A DNA stretch of 64,000 nucleotides from Phascolomyces articulosus (Eukaryota > Mucoromycota > Mucoromycetes > Mucorales > Lichtheimiaceae), in NCBI GenBank assembly GCA_025677815.1, contig JAIXMP010000023.1, positions 620,001 to 684,000 on the forward strand. Direction: 5' to 3'. Positions 49,134 to 59,837 of the stretch are shown here, one piece after another. The stretch's first letter is position 1, and each line of letters starts with the position of its first letter. The position numbers and the translations under genes were made by a program. The notes below the pieces were generated by a model. It was not told where the DNA came from. It saw only the letters and a program-made list of their open reading frames with translations, and did no database searches.

Positions 49134-50434
49134 TTATGCACTAACGAATGTAGAATCCAGTCGAGAAAATCCTGGAAAGTAAACTGGTAATAATTCTATA
49201 ATATGTCGATCCACATCCGAAAATATATTAATATAATACTGATCCGTTTTAACAAGAAGATATTCCATCCATAAATATTATTGTTACCTTCATAAATGTT
49301 CTTGTCACGTTCAGAATAAACACAAAAGACAATTTTATCAAACTAAAAGAAAAAGGTAATGGAACATCATAGTTTTAGATGGACAATTAAAATAATGTTC
49401 GATTATATAATATTGTATCAGTAGAAATAAATGATTGTTTACCGAATTCTTTCCAAGGGCAATATCGGTCATTAAATAAGCTCGAACCATTGACAGTGCT
49501 ACATTAGCGGCTTGTTCATGATCAAAACCGAACGCACCAGTTGAAATACATGGAAATGCTACTGTACGTAAAAGGTGATTTTCACATCTTCGTAACGCAT
49601 TTTGATAACAACGGGCAAGGATATGCTTTTCTTGATTTCTTGGACCCACAGTATGCACAATATCTAATATATATAATTACATTAGTAAAAAAAAAAAAGC
49701 TTTTTCTTATTTCGTACTAAGAAAAAGTAGTCCTTACATTTTGCTGGAAGAAGGTACCCTTTGGTCACTTTGGCTTCCTATTGTTTTATAATACAACACA
49801 TTGGAATAGAGATTAATTATATCAATTCATTTCAATTTTGCAAAGGTATAAGATAGAATTGTTAATCACTTACACCACTAACACATCCTTTAAGTGTTTG
49901 ACATTCTTGAAACAACATAGGACCAGCCATTCTAATAATATAATAGAAATATTATTATTACTGGATTATTACCATCCAATCTGTGTGGCGCAAAATGGGA
50001 CTTACCTATGAATCTGACCATTTGCTTTTTTTTTTTTTTTTTTTTTTACAACGTTAAGTTCACATCATCCAAAAAAAGTATTCTCCATGCTGCGGACCAT
50101 TATTACTTACCTCCTCCGCCAGGTTGAAGATTAGGATTACTAGGATTCACTAATAATATAAAGACATAAAATCTTAGTTTTTTTTTTTCGTTCCATCGAA
50201 TACATGGAGTATCATGAAATATATATTACCGATAGCATCGACGTGTAATGAAGTAATATCGAAATAACTATTTAAAACCAAGAGCGTGTGATTTTAAGTA
50301 AGTTGGTTTAAAAAAAAACCTTTCCATCAAGAAATATACCATAAACCAATTTTCGAAGCGACACGTTGTTTTAAGACTTGTTCTTCATGAATAGCACGAG
50401 TAGCAACACCAGAAGGACCACCCAACATAGTCAT
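49134..50434 (-). CDS. Macrodomain (ADP-ribose hydrolase/O-acetyl-ADP-ribose deacetylase-like) protein, 208 aa
   Basis: Nine small exons: 50434-50340, 50267-50230, 50149-50111, 50024-50006, 49931-49874, 49777-49738, 49663-49443, 49342-49288 and 49195-49134. They total 627 nt, 208 aa plus stop. The fold signatures are VDAIVNPSNPNLQPGGGANG (41-60) for the ADP-ribose loop, IVHTVGPRN (98-106), and CISTGAFGFDHEQAA (136-149) for the phosphate-binding loop, followed by FDKIVFCVYSERD. The pattern matches MacroD-type enzymes that remove mono-ADP-ribose from acidic residues or deacetylate O-acetyl-ADP-ribose. Exon 4 is a 19-nt microexon. The first exon is preceded by an acceptor-like TTTCTTAG, so an extra upstream 5' exon is possible. 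Otherwise the model is internally consistent. Confidence 0.88.
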
Positions 50435-52558
50435 ACTAAGAAAAAGAAGAAAAAAAAAAAGTAAAAAAAAGAAGGGAGAAAATACCAATTCAGAGGCGCA
50501 AAAGCAATTTATTTCTTAAAATGGTATTGTTTGTACCACTTTTCCAGATGACTGTTGCGAGTGCATTCTGTGTAACACTTCAAGTAGAAATGATGTTTTT
50601 AAAGTGAATCAATATGCATTTTGCAACTAGATTGTTAGTAAAGAAATAAAGTCAAGTATCCTTTTTTTTCATCATCATCTTCATAATGATTGTATGAATG
50701 GTTTATTAGAATCAGAAGAAAGCGGTTATGATCCACTTGATAATTCCTTCAAACATGATTTTCTTCTTGTAGTACCATTTGAACTACTTGTTGAGATGAT
50801 TTATTGATCGCTATACACTTTGTTGTGTTACCAATAATCTGTTTATTTTAAACGACAAAGGAGTCTTCATTATTCGTTTCGGTGAACCATCTGAAAAAGA
50901 TTACCACATATTTTGTGGTGAATATGTTTTTCAATTAAAAAATGAAGAGTAAGTAGCTATTTTTCGATATTATCTAATCAATAATAATGATGCCTACAGA
51001 GGTAATTAAATATGAGTCATAAATACTTATGGATTATCCACTACATCGAATTCATTATGTTTTTTTTTTAAAAAAAAAGAATTACTTGGTATATATTCTT
51101 TTGAGAAGAAGATCATATAAATTCTTCTATGATAGAATGACACACCTTACATAATGTTTTTTTTGTGTAATATATAGATGAACCTGGATTTTTTACATGA
51201 TAAAAAAAATGATCGACCTTTATTTAAACCAAAATGTTCTAGATTTCAGTGAAAAATTAGGTAAAGCAGAATGTTACTATGGGTAATAGACCCTGTTTTA
51301 TATATAAAAAATACAGGAGTAAAAATTTATTTATAGTAATGAACCGGCAATATGAAATTAAAAGGTAATCCATGATAATTTTCGAGGAGGAACGATTATC
51401 TGTGTGAAAATACATTTATAAACAATCCCAGATTAAATAATGCCAATTGAGTTACTAATAAAAGTAATATCCATAATATAAATGACAACATAGGATGAAG
51501 CATGATGGATTATATTATTGGGAGTTTAACGTGAAAAGTTTTTCAATATATTATGATTATTAAGAAAGTCCCGCTTTAGATACTAAAAGTTCAATGGTAA
51601 TTGTATAGCGTGAAACCCCACCATTTGGGACTTTGTAAGTAAATTTTTTTTTTAGCTTCACTTAAACAATTATGATAAAAAGAAATGGATCTAAAAAAAA
51701 ATAAAACGGACGATATTATTTACATATTGTGTTACCAATAACAAGTCATCTTTGTTGCTAAGATGATTTTATGTTATTATGCTACGTACTTCTTTACAGA
51801 TTAAAGTGAGGCGCAGGTATTTTTATTACTATTGTTATTATTGTTATTATTATTATTAGAAAGTTATTATACTTTTAAAGAGAATTTTTTTTGGTTTGAG
51901 CGCTTTTTGTACTACGACAAGACAAATTATATATATATTATATATACAAAAGTAAAAGCTGTGTTTTTTTTAATATTATCCATGTAAACTCTAGAATAGT
52001 AAAAAAAAAAGATATAAGATAATACAAAAGAACTCCAAAGAAAGAATATAAACCAACTATCAACTTTCCATGTAAGGTCAAATACCATGTGTCACTTTAA
52101 ATAAGGTCGATCATCAGCCTCAAAAAAAAATGTCTTTGCTGTTATACAAATTCATCATCATGAACATATATATTCAATAGAAAAAATACACAAAAAGAAA
52201 GTGATATTATGTACTAATATAAAACATCCATCAAAGACCGGCTTATCAAAAGATGTTTTTTTTTCGAAGAAAAAAAAAAAGAAAACGAAGCATGGGGGGA
52301 TTATCGATCAATTTTTTTTGGGGGGGAGGTAAGGAAGGTTATATATAGATGAGAAACGAATTTCTTTTGTTGCATTTGAAGTATAAATTAATAAGAGAAA
52401 AAAAATAGGATATACAAAAAGAAGTAGAGTTGGAGGATGAAAAAAAAAAGGAATAGCAAAATGAATAATAATAATGTACAAATAAAAATGATAATGCTGA
52501 TAATAATAAAACAAAAGAATGTGTGTGTGTATATACTACAACTACCAAAAAATTTTGA
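50435..52558. other. 2.1-kb gene-poor region with a decayed coding relic
   Basis: Around 50695-50945 on the + strand the translation reads MNGLLESEESGYDPLDNS, then VVPFELLVEMIY, a stop, then CVTNNLFILNDKGVFII and FGEPSEKDYHIFCGEYVF before a GTAAGT donor. It looks like part of a small gene with a stop or missing intron; family not recognised. The remainder is AT-rich with homopolymer runs and no supported gene. Confidence 0.35.
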
Positions 52559-53001
52559 CTACCGAGAAACTGAGACAGCAGACGTTGTTGATGGTGGTGG
52601 TGTGGTTGGTTTTGAACTGGATTCAGGTAAAGAGGAAGTGGAAGAAGATGATGAAGGTGGTGTTGGTGGTAAAGAAGGTGATATAGAAGACGTTGGAGAT
52701 GATGATGGTGATGATGATTTACATGAGACTAAAGTAGACACAGTTTCATTCAACATACTTGCAAACATATTGAGCTCCTTTCCTGAATCGAATCGCGTGT
52801 ATTGACGGCATACTACAGCACGTAATAGATCAAGGAGCACTGCGGTCTGGAACTCAATTTCGTCCATCCATAAACGCCAACAAGATGAATCTGCTGTAGA
52901 TACCACTGTGGTGGTCTTTTGTGGCTGAACTGTTGTAATCTTTGGATTGTTGCTGTTACTATTATTGTTTGTAGTCGTCATTGTAGTGGTTGCCTTTTTA
53001 A

Positions 53002-53044
<43 letters not shown>

Positions 53045-53980
53045 GTCATTATTATTGTCATTATTATTAATATTGCTGTTACTGTTATTGTTGGTCGAGG
53101 AGGATTGATAGGAAATAAAGAATGCAATAATTCTTTGTCGAGTAAGAATATGAAGGTCTGCTGCAGTCATTAATTCTGTTTGGCATAGATTACCAATAAA
53201 CTGGACCAAGACCCTGAATCCATGACGTACAGATGCTGTTCGAGCAAAAGAAGAAGAACCAGAAGATATCCGTCGTCGATGTTGTTGATGATATCGTCGT
53301 GTCAGTATATCAATATGTCGAGAAATATGTGCCAATAATAAACGATGATGAATAGCACTTGCTGGGTCAGCATCAAAGAGAGCCGTTAATGTTGGATAAA
53401 GGGTGACTAAAAGAGTTGTCATTAAACGACCCATAGGTGTAGATGAATATTTTTGTTTCTTGCCCTGACTTAACATGGTAGGTAAATCATTGGCTGCTGC
53501 TTCTGCTACTACCACTACTTCAGGTGATGACGATGATAATGCTGAACCATCTTTTTCATGTTGTTGATGAGGTAAAGGGTCGAGTGATGGATCATAAAGA
53601 ACATGATCAAGCATAATGCCTAATGCTTTGTCTAATAAAAAATCAAGACAAGGTGCCCAGTTGAGTTGAGGTGTTCGATCATAAATTTCAACGGCTAATC
53701 GATTGGCAACGGATTGTATCGCTGTATGATTGATATTATTTTGATCATCATAACCGTATCGACACACATAAGCAATACTGGCATGAATGAGATGATTGAA
53801 TGAATTGATACGTTGTCGTGCAAGATCAATATGATATTTGTGCCATACAAGTTGATGTGCTAGTTTTTGACATGAACGTGAAGTTGTACCAAAATACCAA
53901 AGATCTGAGAAGCTTAAATAAGAAGCAATTTTCAATAAAGATTCGAGAGGTAAATCGCACACCGTACAAGGCTTCTTCAT
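52559..53980 (-). CDS. F-box protein, single exon, 473 aa
   Basis: The frame starts MKKPCTVCDLPLESLLKIAS with the F-box at residues about 8-50 (LPLESLLKIASYLSFSDLWY, CQKLAHQLVWHKYH). The middle is helical without LRR spacing (APCLDFLLDKALGIMLDHVL; MTTLLVTLYPTLTALFDADP; VLVQFIGNLCQTELM). A long Asn/Asp run (about residues 300-325), encoded by ATT/GTC triplets on the + strand at 53003-53075, and a Ser/Pro/Thr-rich tail are low complexity. As an F-box protein it should dock to Skp1 in an SCF ligase; the substrate-binding region is not a known repeat type. The single exon is intact. Confidence 0.8.
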
Positions 53981-54591
53981 GGTGTGTGAAATATTTTGGT
54001 TTTATAAAAGTTTTATATGCTGATAATAACAATGGTGAAGATGATGATGGTGATGACGATGATTTGTATATATAAAATATTTATATTCTATATTATATTG
54101 TTTGTATATATATATTTTTTTGGTATGAATAAAAATGAGGGATGATAATAAGAAAAAGGAGTAGAAAAAGAAGAGAAGAAGAAAGAAGGAAACAAAAAAA
54201 AAAAAAAAGATGTACAAAAAAATATAAGAATAAAAGAAAAAAAAAAAGAACGAGTTAAAAAAGACAGAATGTGGAGGGCCTCTTTGGAACGCCTGGACTC
54301 GTCTTTTTTTGGAATCAGCTTCGATTGGACTATGCGGGTCTAAACCTAAAAAGGTAATTACAATGGTTCCAGACTCTATTTTGTTTTGCTTGGATTTATG
54401 GATATTTGTGTTGGTGGCCCCCACTTTCCCTTTTCCCTACTTGCCTAGAACCCCCATCCCGACCGATTGTATATATATATATATATATATATAATGATAT
54501 GATATTGTGTTGTGGTGGGGTGTATAATAATAAATAGAATAATAAATAAATAATATAAAATGTAAAAATAAATATATATAAAAGTTTTTTT
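53981..54591. other. Intergenic region
   Basis: 600 bp, purine-rich on + (54150-54260) with a TA repeat at 54470-54493. Presumed F-box promoter and 3' UTR of the transcription-factor gene. The 140-codon minus-strand ORF (54002-54424) is low-complexity Phe/Tyr and rejected. Confidence 0.35.
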
Positions 54592-55743
54592 TTATGAAAT
54601 GGTCATTGTTTCAACATGAGCTTCCATAATGTGTACAAGGGTTTTCGCCATTTCAAAGTCGTGAACATAAGTGGTTGTTGATTTTGAAATGTCCACCGAA
54701 CGTTTCAGACAACGTAAAGCGAATTGACTTTTTGTGTAGCGCCAATACTTGAGATAGACACTGTTTGCAAAGACGAGACCAATCAATGGACAATTACAGC
54801 CATCCGCCGAGGCCTCGATCAAACATGTGATAGCATTGGCTGCATGCATACATATTTCAAGGTGTGAAGAAAGAACAGCTGTCGATGGAGGATTGGGTGT
54901 GGTCAAAAATGGGTAATGAAGTAGAATCTTATTGATATTATATTGAACTTGTAACTCTAGAATACAGGACAGAACAAGTATGTCAACGTCGGTTGTGTAA
55001 CGATCATCCATAAGCATGGTATGACCGAGAGTAGCATTGGAACTATTATTATCATAATTATTATGACTGTGCTGCTGCTGATGGTGGTAAGGCTGCTGAT
55101 TCCGTTGTTGATGATTTTTTTTTGTCATCCGCAGCTGACTTGGCTCTTGTTTAAATTCCCATGGCAAATCTTGGTAAAACTTGTCCAGTTGTTTTTGTTT
55201 GGGTTGCAATAGGTCTGCAAGTTCCTGTGCGCTCAAGCCTTGTTGTTGTGCAAATAAAATACTCGCCATGACTGCATCCCGTTGTGTCTGCAGCTGGATT
55301 TTATAGGCCCAATTGCTGAGTAAATAATAATCTCGATGATGTCTTTCAGGTGGCTGTGGCAAAGATAATAAAGACGGTGGACTATTCCACCCACCGGCTA
55401 ATCGAGCGGACCCTCCACGTAAAAGTTGACCCCATATGTGAAAATAGTAAAGAGACCAAGCTAATACATTGTCATAAGGTGTCATTTTTAAAGTCGACAT
55501 TCCATTGTATAGGCCTAGATCGTGTGCCATCGAAACTGCGATAAATTCATAATAATAAATCAGTCCTGAATACCCGTTCTGGTAACTGCAATAAGAAAGT
55601 AATATTGCTGCTCGGCATGTATCCAACGAGGGTTCGTCAAAACAATCCGCCAAAAGTTCTCGAGCTTCAAGACAATAGGCCATGGACAATGCTTTCCCCA
55701 TATTAAAATGTGCTGGACCACCTCCATAACCTCCTTCCATAAA

Positions 55744-55779
<36 letters not shown>

Positions 55780-57068
55780 CCGAGTCTTTTTATTCCAAAC
55801 ATGGACCTGGAACGCATTTCTTGCGGTCATTGCACAAATGGCATAGACTAGAACTTTGGCTGGCGGTGATGTTACTGTGGTGCTCTCCCCTTTATATCGG
55901 GCCATGAATTCTTCCGTATCAATAATAGGTAGTCGAAAAGCTGAACAACAAGGTGTACGACAATATAAATCCAATAGGTCATTTGTAAGCTGATCTGTAA
56001 TTTCAATAGGATAATCACGAGGCATAGATGGATGGTTAGGATAAGACCATGCATCCCATACGGCAAATGGACATTTTTCCATACGATTTTGTTTACTTGA
56101 AGTTGTAGTTGTAGTTGCTGTTGTTGTTGTGGATATTGATGATTCTGATTCTGATGATGATGATGATAAAGAGATTGATGATAGGGGTGGTAATTTCCAA
56201 GGTTCTCCCAATAATATCGATGTAAATGATGATTCATGTTGTTGCTGCTGATAATCATGGCTGTTTTTGTTGTTACTAAGCATATTGAATTGGTTTATAT
56301 GGTCGATCAATTTTAACAAATCATTGTACGACGCAATGTTTGCAATTCCTGTACAACCTTGATTGGTGGACAAGACGGACCAAATTGTTTTTCGTTGTTG
56401 AATTTTTTCTTCTTGTCGAAGTACATGTTCATATTTATCCATCATGGCATTTAATTTCGATACCGCTGTTGCAATATGATATATTTTAGGTTTTTCATCA
56501 TAATAATATGTACATTCTACCCCATTTTGTTGACATCGTTTACAACCTGGTAACGTCATATCACATGGTTGTAATGATTGATAACATTTTTGACAAGGAA
56601 AAACATTATTTTGATATGTCAGCTGTTGTTGCTTCTTTCTTCCTCCTGTGATGATTTTTCGATGTTGCTGCTGTTGCTCTTGTTGCTTTTGTTGCTTTTC
56701 CAATAATTCTTGAAAATATTCCACTCGTTTACTTAACGTCATCGTTAACTCTTGCAATCGTTTTAAAGTCGGTGCATGTTCTGGATATGAACAACTAAAT
56801 CCTTTTTGTTTACACCTTGAACAACTTGGTTTTTTACGATCGCAACTGTGCCTATATTACAATATATATTTTTTGGTGTTCAGCAATGGAGAGTATATAA
56901 CTTTAAAAATCTACTTTTGATTCCCTTTTTCCTCTTTTTTTTTTCTTGTCTATTTGTTTCATCTACTTACCTAATGCTTCGACATCGAAAACATGCCGTT
57001 CGAGTAGATGTTCCATTATTAAAGCAATCAGGTGTAGGATTTATTTTTTTCTGTACAGCATCAGGCAT
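54592..57068 (-). CDS. Transcription factor with two Zn2Cys6 clusters and fungal-TF domain, 785 aa
   Basis: Two exons, 57068-56971 and 56851-54592, total 2358 nt, 785 aa plus stop. The first zinc cluster spans the intron: Cys 26, 29, 36, 43, 46, 53 (CFRCRSIRHSC, then CSRCKQKGFSC). A second complete cluster follows at Cys 119, 122, 129, 136, 139, 146 (CQKCYQSLQPC, then CKRCQQNGVEC). Both keep C-x2-C-x6-C-x6-C-x2-C-x6-C. A Gln-rich segment and a helix (LSKRVEYFQELLEK) lie between them. Downstream is the fungal-specific TF middle homology region (RTPCCSAFRLPIID; EARELLADCFDEPSLDTCRA; AAILLSYCSYQNGYSGL; SMAHDLGLYNG). Zn2Cys6 proteins are nuclear DNA-binding regulators, usually with one cluster. 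It lies immediately downstream of the secreted-repeat gene on the same strand. Confidence 0.9.
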
Positions 57069-57850
57069 TAGTGGCGATCGTCCTCTTTTTTCTTTTTCTC
57101 TCTCTTTGTTTCCCTTTTGACAGATATGGTAAAAATAAAAAAATAAAATCTTCGGCAAAAAGTTTTCTGTGGGAATTATAGTTTGTTTGAAATTAAAAGG
57201 TGAATTTGATTGGTTCGTAAAAATTATTATGCCGAAATATTTCACAAGCAAAATATCGAAAGTATATAACATCCCGATGAGGGATGATTGGGTATATGGT
57301 ATATTAAACAATAAATCGTGCCTCTTTGTATCATATATGTAATTATCTAATAAGTCATTTCAAATGACCTAAATATGAAAATAGAAAAGGGATTTGTATG
57401 AAAAACTCAGTTCTATTAATAAGATCGATGATCGGTCGTTGTTGTACTATTAGCAGTGTATAATTAAAAGATCTTTTGTCGATCCTTTTTCAATCTGAAA
57501 TCTTATTCTGAGGATCTAATATGGAATAATCAAATTATATATTATGGATATCAAGAAGGCAATAAAAAGTTTATGTGTAAACCAACAAGTTATAAATTTA
57601 TTAGAGTAATTTAATACTATTACCGCTGTATCTTTGGTTTGTAATTATGAAAATGAATAGTTTAAAAGAAATAGAAAAATTCTCTAAATTAAAACTAAAA
57701 AATGAGAAGGGATCAAAGGATCTCTGGGGGAGGTTTCCCCATGAAAAAAAAACATAGAAAAAGAAAAGATGTAAAAAAATGAAGTAAAGATGGGTTTGAT
57801 GTAGGGTATAACCAGAAAGAACTATACGACAAAGTCAATAAAAGGATCCT
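57069..57850. promoter_or_regulatory. Region between the repeat-exon gene and the transcription-factor gene
   Basis: 780 bp, AT-rich, holding the transcription-factor promoter and the 3' UTR of the upstream gene. The open frame extending from 57311 into the factor's first exon contains hydrophobic, low-complexity sequence and is taken as 5' UTR. No other gene seen. Confidence 0.4.
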
Positions 57851-59837
57851 TTAGTGACCAACGTTAGTGTTTGCTGATTCGCCGTTGTTATTAAGAAGAC
57901 CTTGCTGGAGAACTTTGTTAAGCTATAAAAAAAACATAGAAGCAAACCATGGATGAATAATTGGTTTAATAAGAGCAAAGTGATTGGAGATCAGAATGGT
58001 ATAATATGAGAATATATATATACTTACAAGGCCACCAGTATTGCCTTCATTGTTGTTTCCACCAACAGAAGTGGACGAGTGGCTGTAGCCGTGGTGACCA
58101 TGGTGGTGATGGTGTTCATCTTCATCGTCGTCCCATCCACGTTTGCCGACATTAACGGTGGAATCTTCCTCATTGTTATTAAGAAGACCTTTTTCGAGAA
58201 CTCTGTTAAGCTACAAAAAAAACATAGAAACAGACCATGGATGAATAATTGGTTCAATAAGAGCAAAGTGATTGGAGATCAGAATGGTATAATATGAGAA
58301 TATATATATTTACAGCGCCACCAGTATTGCCTTCGTTGTTGCTTCCACCAACAGCAGTGTTGGATGAGTGACCGTGGCCGTGGTGACCATGGTGATGGTG
58401 TTCATCTTCATCGTCGTCCCATCCACGTTTGCCGACATTAACGGTGGAATCTTCCTCATTGTTATTGAGAGCACCCTTTTCGAGAAGACGGTTAAGCTAC
58501 AAAACATTGAAATAAATCATGGATGAATAATTGGTTTAATAAGAGCAAAGTGATTGCAGATCAGAATGGTATATATATACTTACAAGACCACCAGTGCTA
58601 CCTTCGTTGTTGCTTCCACCAACAGCAGTGGAGGATGAGTGACCGTGGCCGTGGTGACCATGGTGATGGTGTTCATCTTCATCGTCGTCCCATCCACGTT
58701 TGCCGACATTAACGGTGGAATCTTCCTCATTGTTATTGAGAGCACCCTTTTCGAGAAGACGGTTAAGCTACAAAACATTGAAATAAATCATGGATGAATA
58801 ATTGGTTTAATAAGAGCAAAGTGATTGGAGATCAGAATGGTATATATATACTTACAAGACCACCAGTGTTGCCTTCGTTGTTGCTTCCACCAACAGCAGT
58901 GTTGGATGAGTGACCATAGCCGTGGTGACCATGGTGATGGTGTTCATCTTCATCGTCGTCCCATCCACGTTTGCCGACATTAACGGTGGAATCTTCCTCA
59001 TTGTTATTAAGAAGACCTTGCTGGAGAACTTTGTTAAGCTACAAAAAAAAAACATTGAAATAAATCATGGATGAATAATTGGTTTAATAAGAGCAAAGTG
59101 ATTGCAGATCAGAATGGTATATATATACTTACAGCGCCACCAGTATTGCCTTGGTTGTTGCTTCCACCAACAGCAGTGGATGAGTGACCGTAGCCGTGGT
59201 GACCATGGTGGTGATGGTGTTCATCTTCATCGTCGTCCCATCCACGTTTGCCGACATTAACGGTGGAATCTTCCTCATTGTTATTGAGAGCACCCTTTTC
59301 GAGAAGACGGTTAAGCTACAAAACATTGAAATAAATCATGGATGAATAATTGGTTTAATAAGAGCAAAGTGATTGGAGATCAGAATGGTATATATATACT
59401 TACAAGACCACCAGTGCTACCTTCGTTGTTGCTTCCACCAACAGCAGTGGAGGATGAGTGACCGTAGCCGTGGTGACCATGGTGATGGTGTTCATCTTCA
59501 TCATCATCATAAGAGCGGCGGTGGTGACCATTGATACTGGATGACTTTTCATTGTTATTAAGAAGACCTTGTTGGAGTACCTTGTTCAACTAATATTTAA
59601 AAAATAAATGCATCCATAGGGTTTCATAAATTAATAAAAGATGTACAAATCAAATGTAGTAGGACAAAAAAAAAAAAAAGAAATTCTTACAGCGCCACCA
59701 GTATTGCCTTGGTTGTTACTGCCACCAGCACTGAAGGAGGAGTAGGAATGATCATGATGACCATGATGACCATGAGGAAGAGCAGAAGCTGTAACAGCCA
59801 AAAGAGTAATAGCAGCGGTAATGGTAGAGAACTTCAT
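57851..59837 (-). CDS. Secreted His-rich protein of tandem exon repeats with dibasic cleavage sites, 439 aa
   Basis: Eight exons, all with phase-0 introns: 59837-59691, 59589-59404, 59315-59133, 59038-58856, 58767-58585, 58496-58314, 58210-58028 and 57922-57851. They total 1320 nt, 439 aa plus stop. Exon 1 encodes a clear signal peptide (MKFSTITAAITLLAVTASA) and a His-rich lead. Exons 3-7 are each exactly 61 codons and near-identical; exon 2 is a 62-codon variant; exon 8 is a short cap. Each unit runs LNRLLEKGALNNNEED, VNVGKRGW, DDDEDE, four or five His, GHHGYGHSS, then GGSNNQGNTGG. Lys-Arg pairs recur at residues 134, 195, 256, 317 and 378, with Arg-Arg at 73, fitting Kex2-type processing into 61-residue peptides. 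The His/Asp-rich core suggests metal binding. No homologue recognised; function inferred only. Confidence 0.85.
58028..59403 (-). repeat. Tandem exon-intron repeat array (period about 271-286 bp)
   Basis: Units of 183-nt exon plus 88-105-nt intron repeat head-to-tail. Unit starts at 58585, 58856 and 59133 are 271 and 277 nt apart, and the introns also share long identical stretches (ATGGATGAATAATTGGTT, GAGCAAAGTGATTG, AGATCAGAATGGTAT). The introns being as similar as the exons indicates recent whole-unit duplication or gene conversion. The units alternate between two exon subtypes ending GGA or GGL and beginning LNRLLEKG or LNKVLQQG. Confidence 0.92.

Noticed and set aside
54002..54424. 140-codon minus-strand ORF rich in Phe/Tyr
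   Set aside because: Produced by purine-rich low-complexity DNA on the other strand; no domain or conserved pattern.
57069..57311. N-terminal extension of the zinc-cluster factor from an ATG at 57311
   Set aside because: The extension is hydrophobic and low complexity; the ATG at 57068 places the zinc cluster at the usual distance from the start.
58024..59326. Series of about 65-codon minus-strand ORFs beginning MFCSLTVFSKRVLSITMRKI
   Set aside because: They are the wrong frame over the repeat exons. The true frame joins through phase-0 introns to a signal peptide and has consistent KR and His motifs.
58028..59403. Regularly spaced repeats that could suggest a CRISPR-like array
   Set aside because: Units are 271-286 bp, coding exons with spliced introns in a eukaryote; no short repeat/unique spacer pattern.
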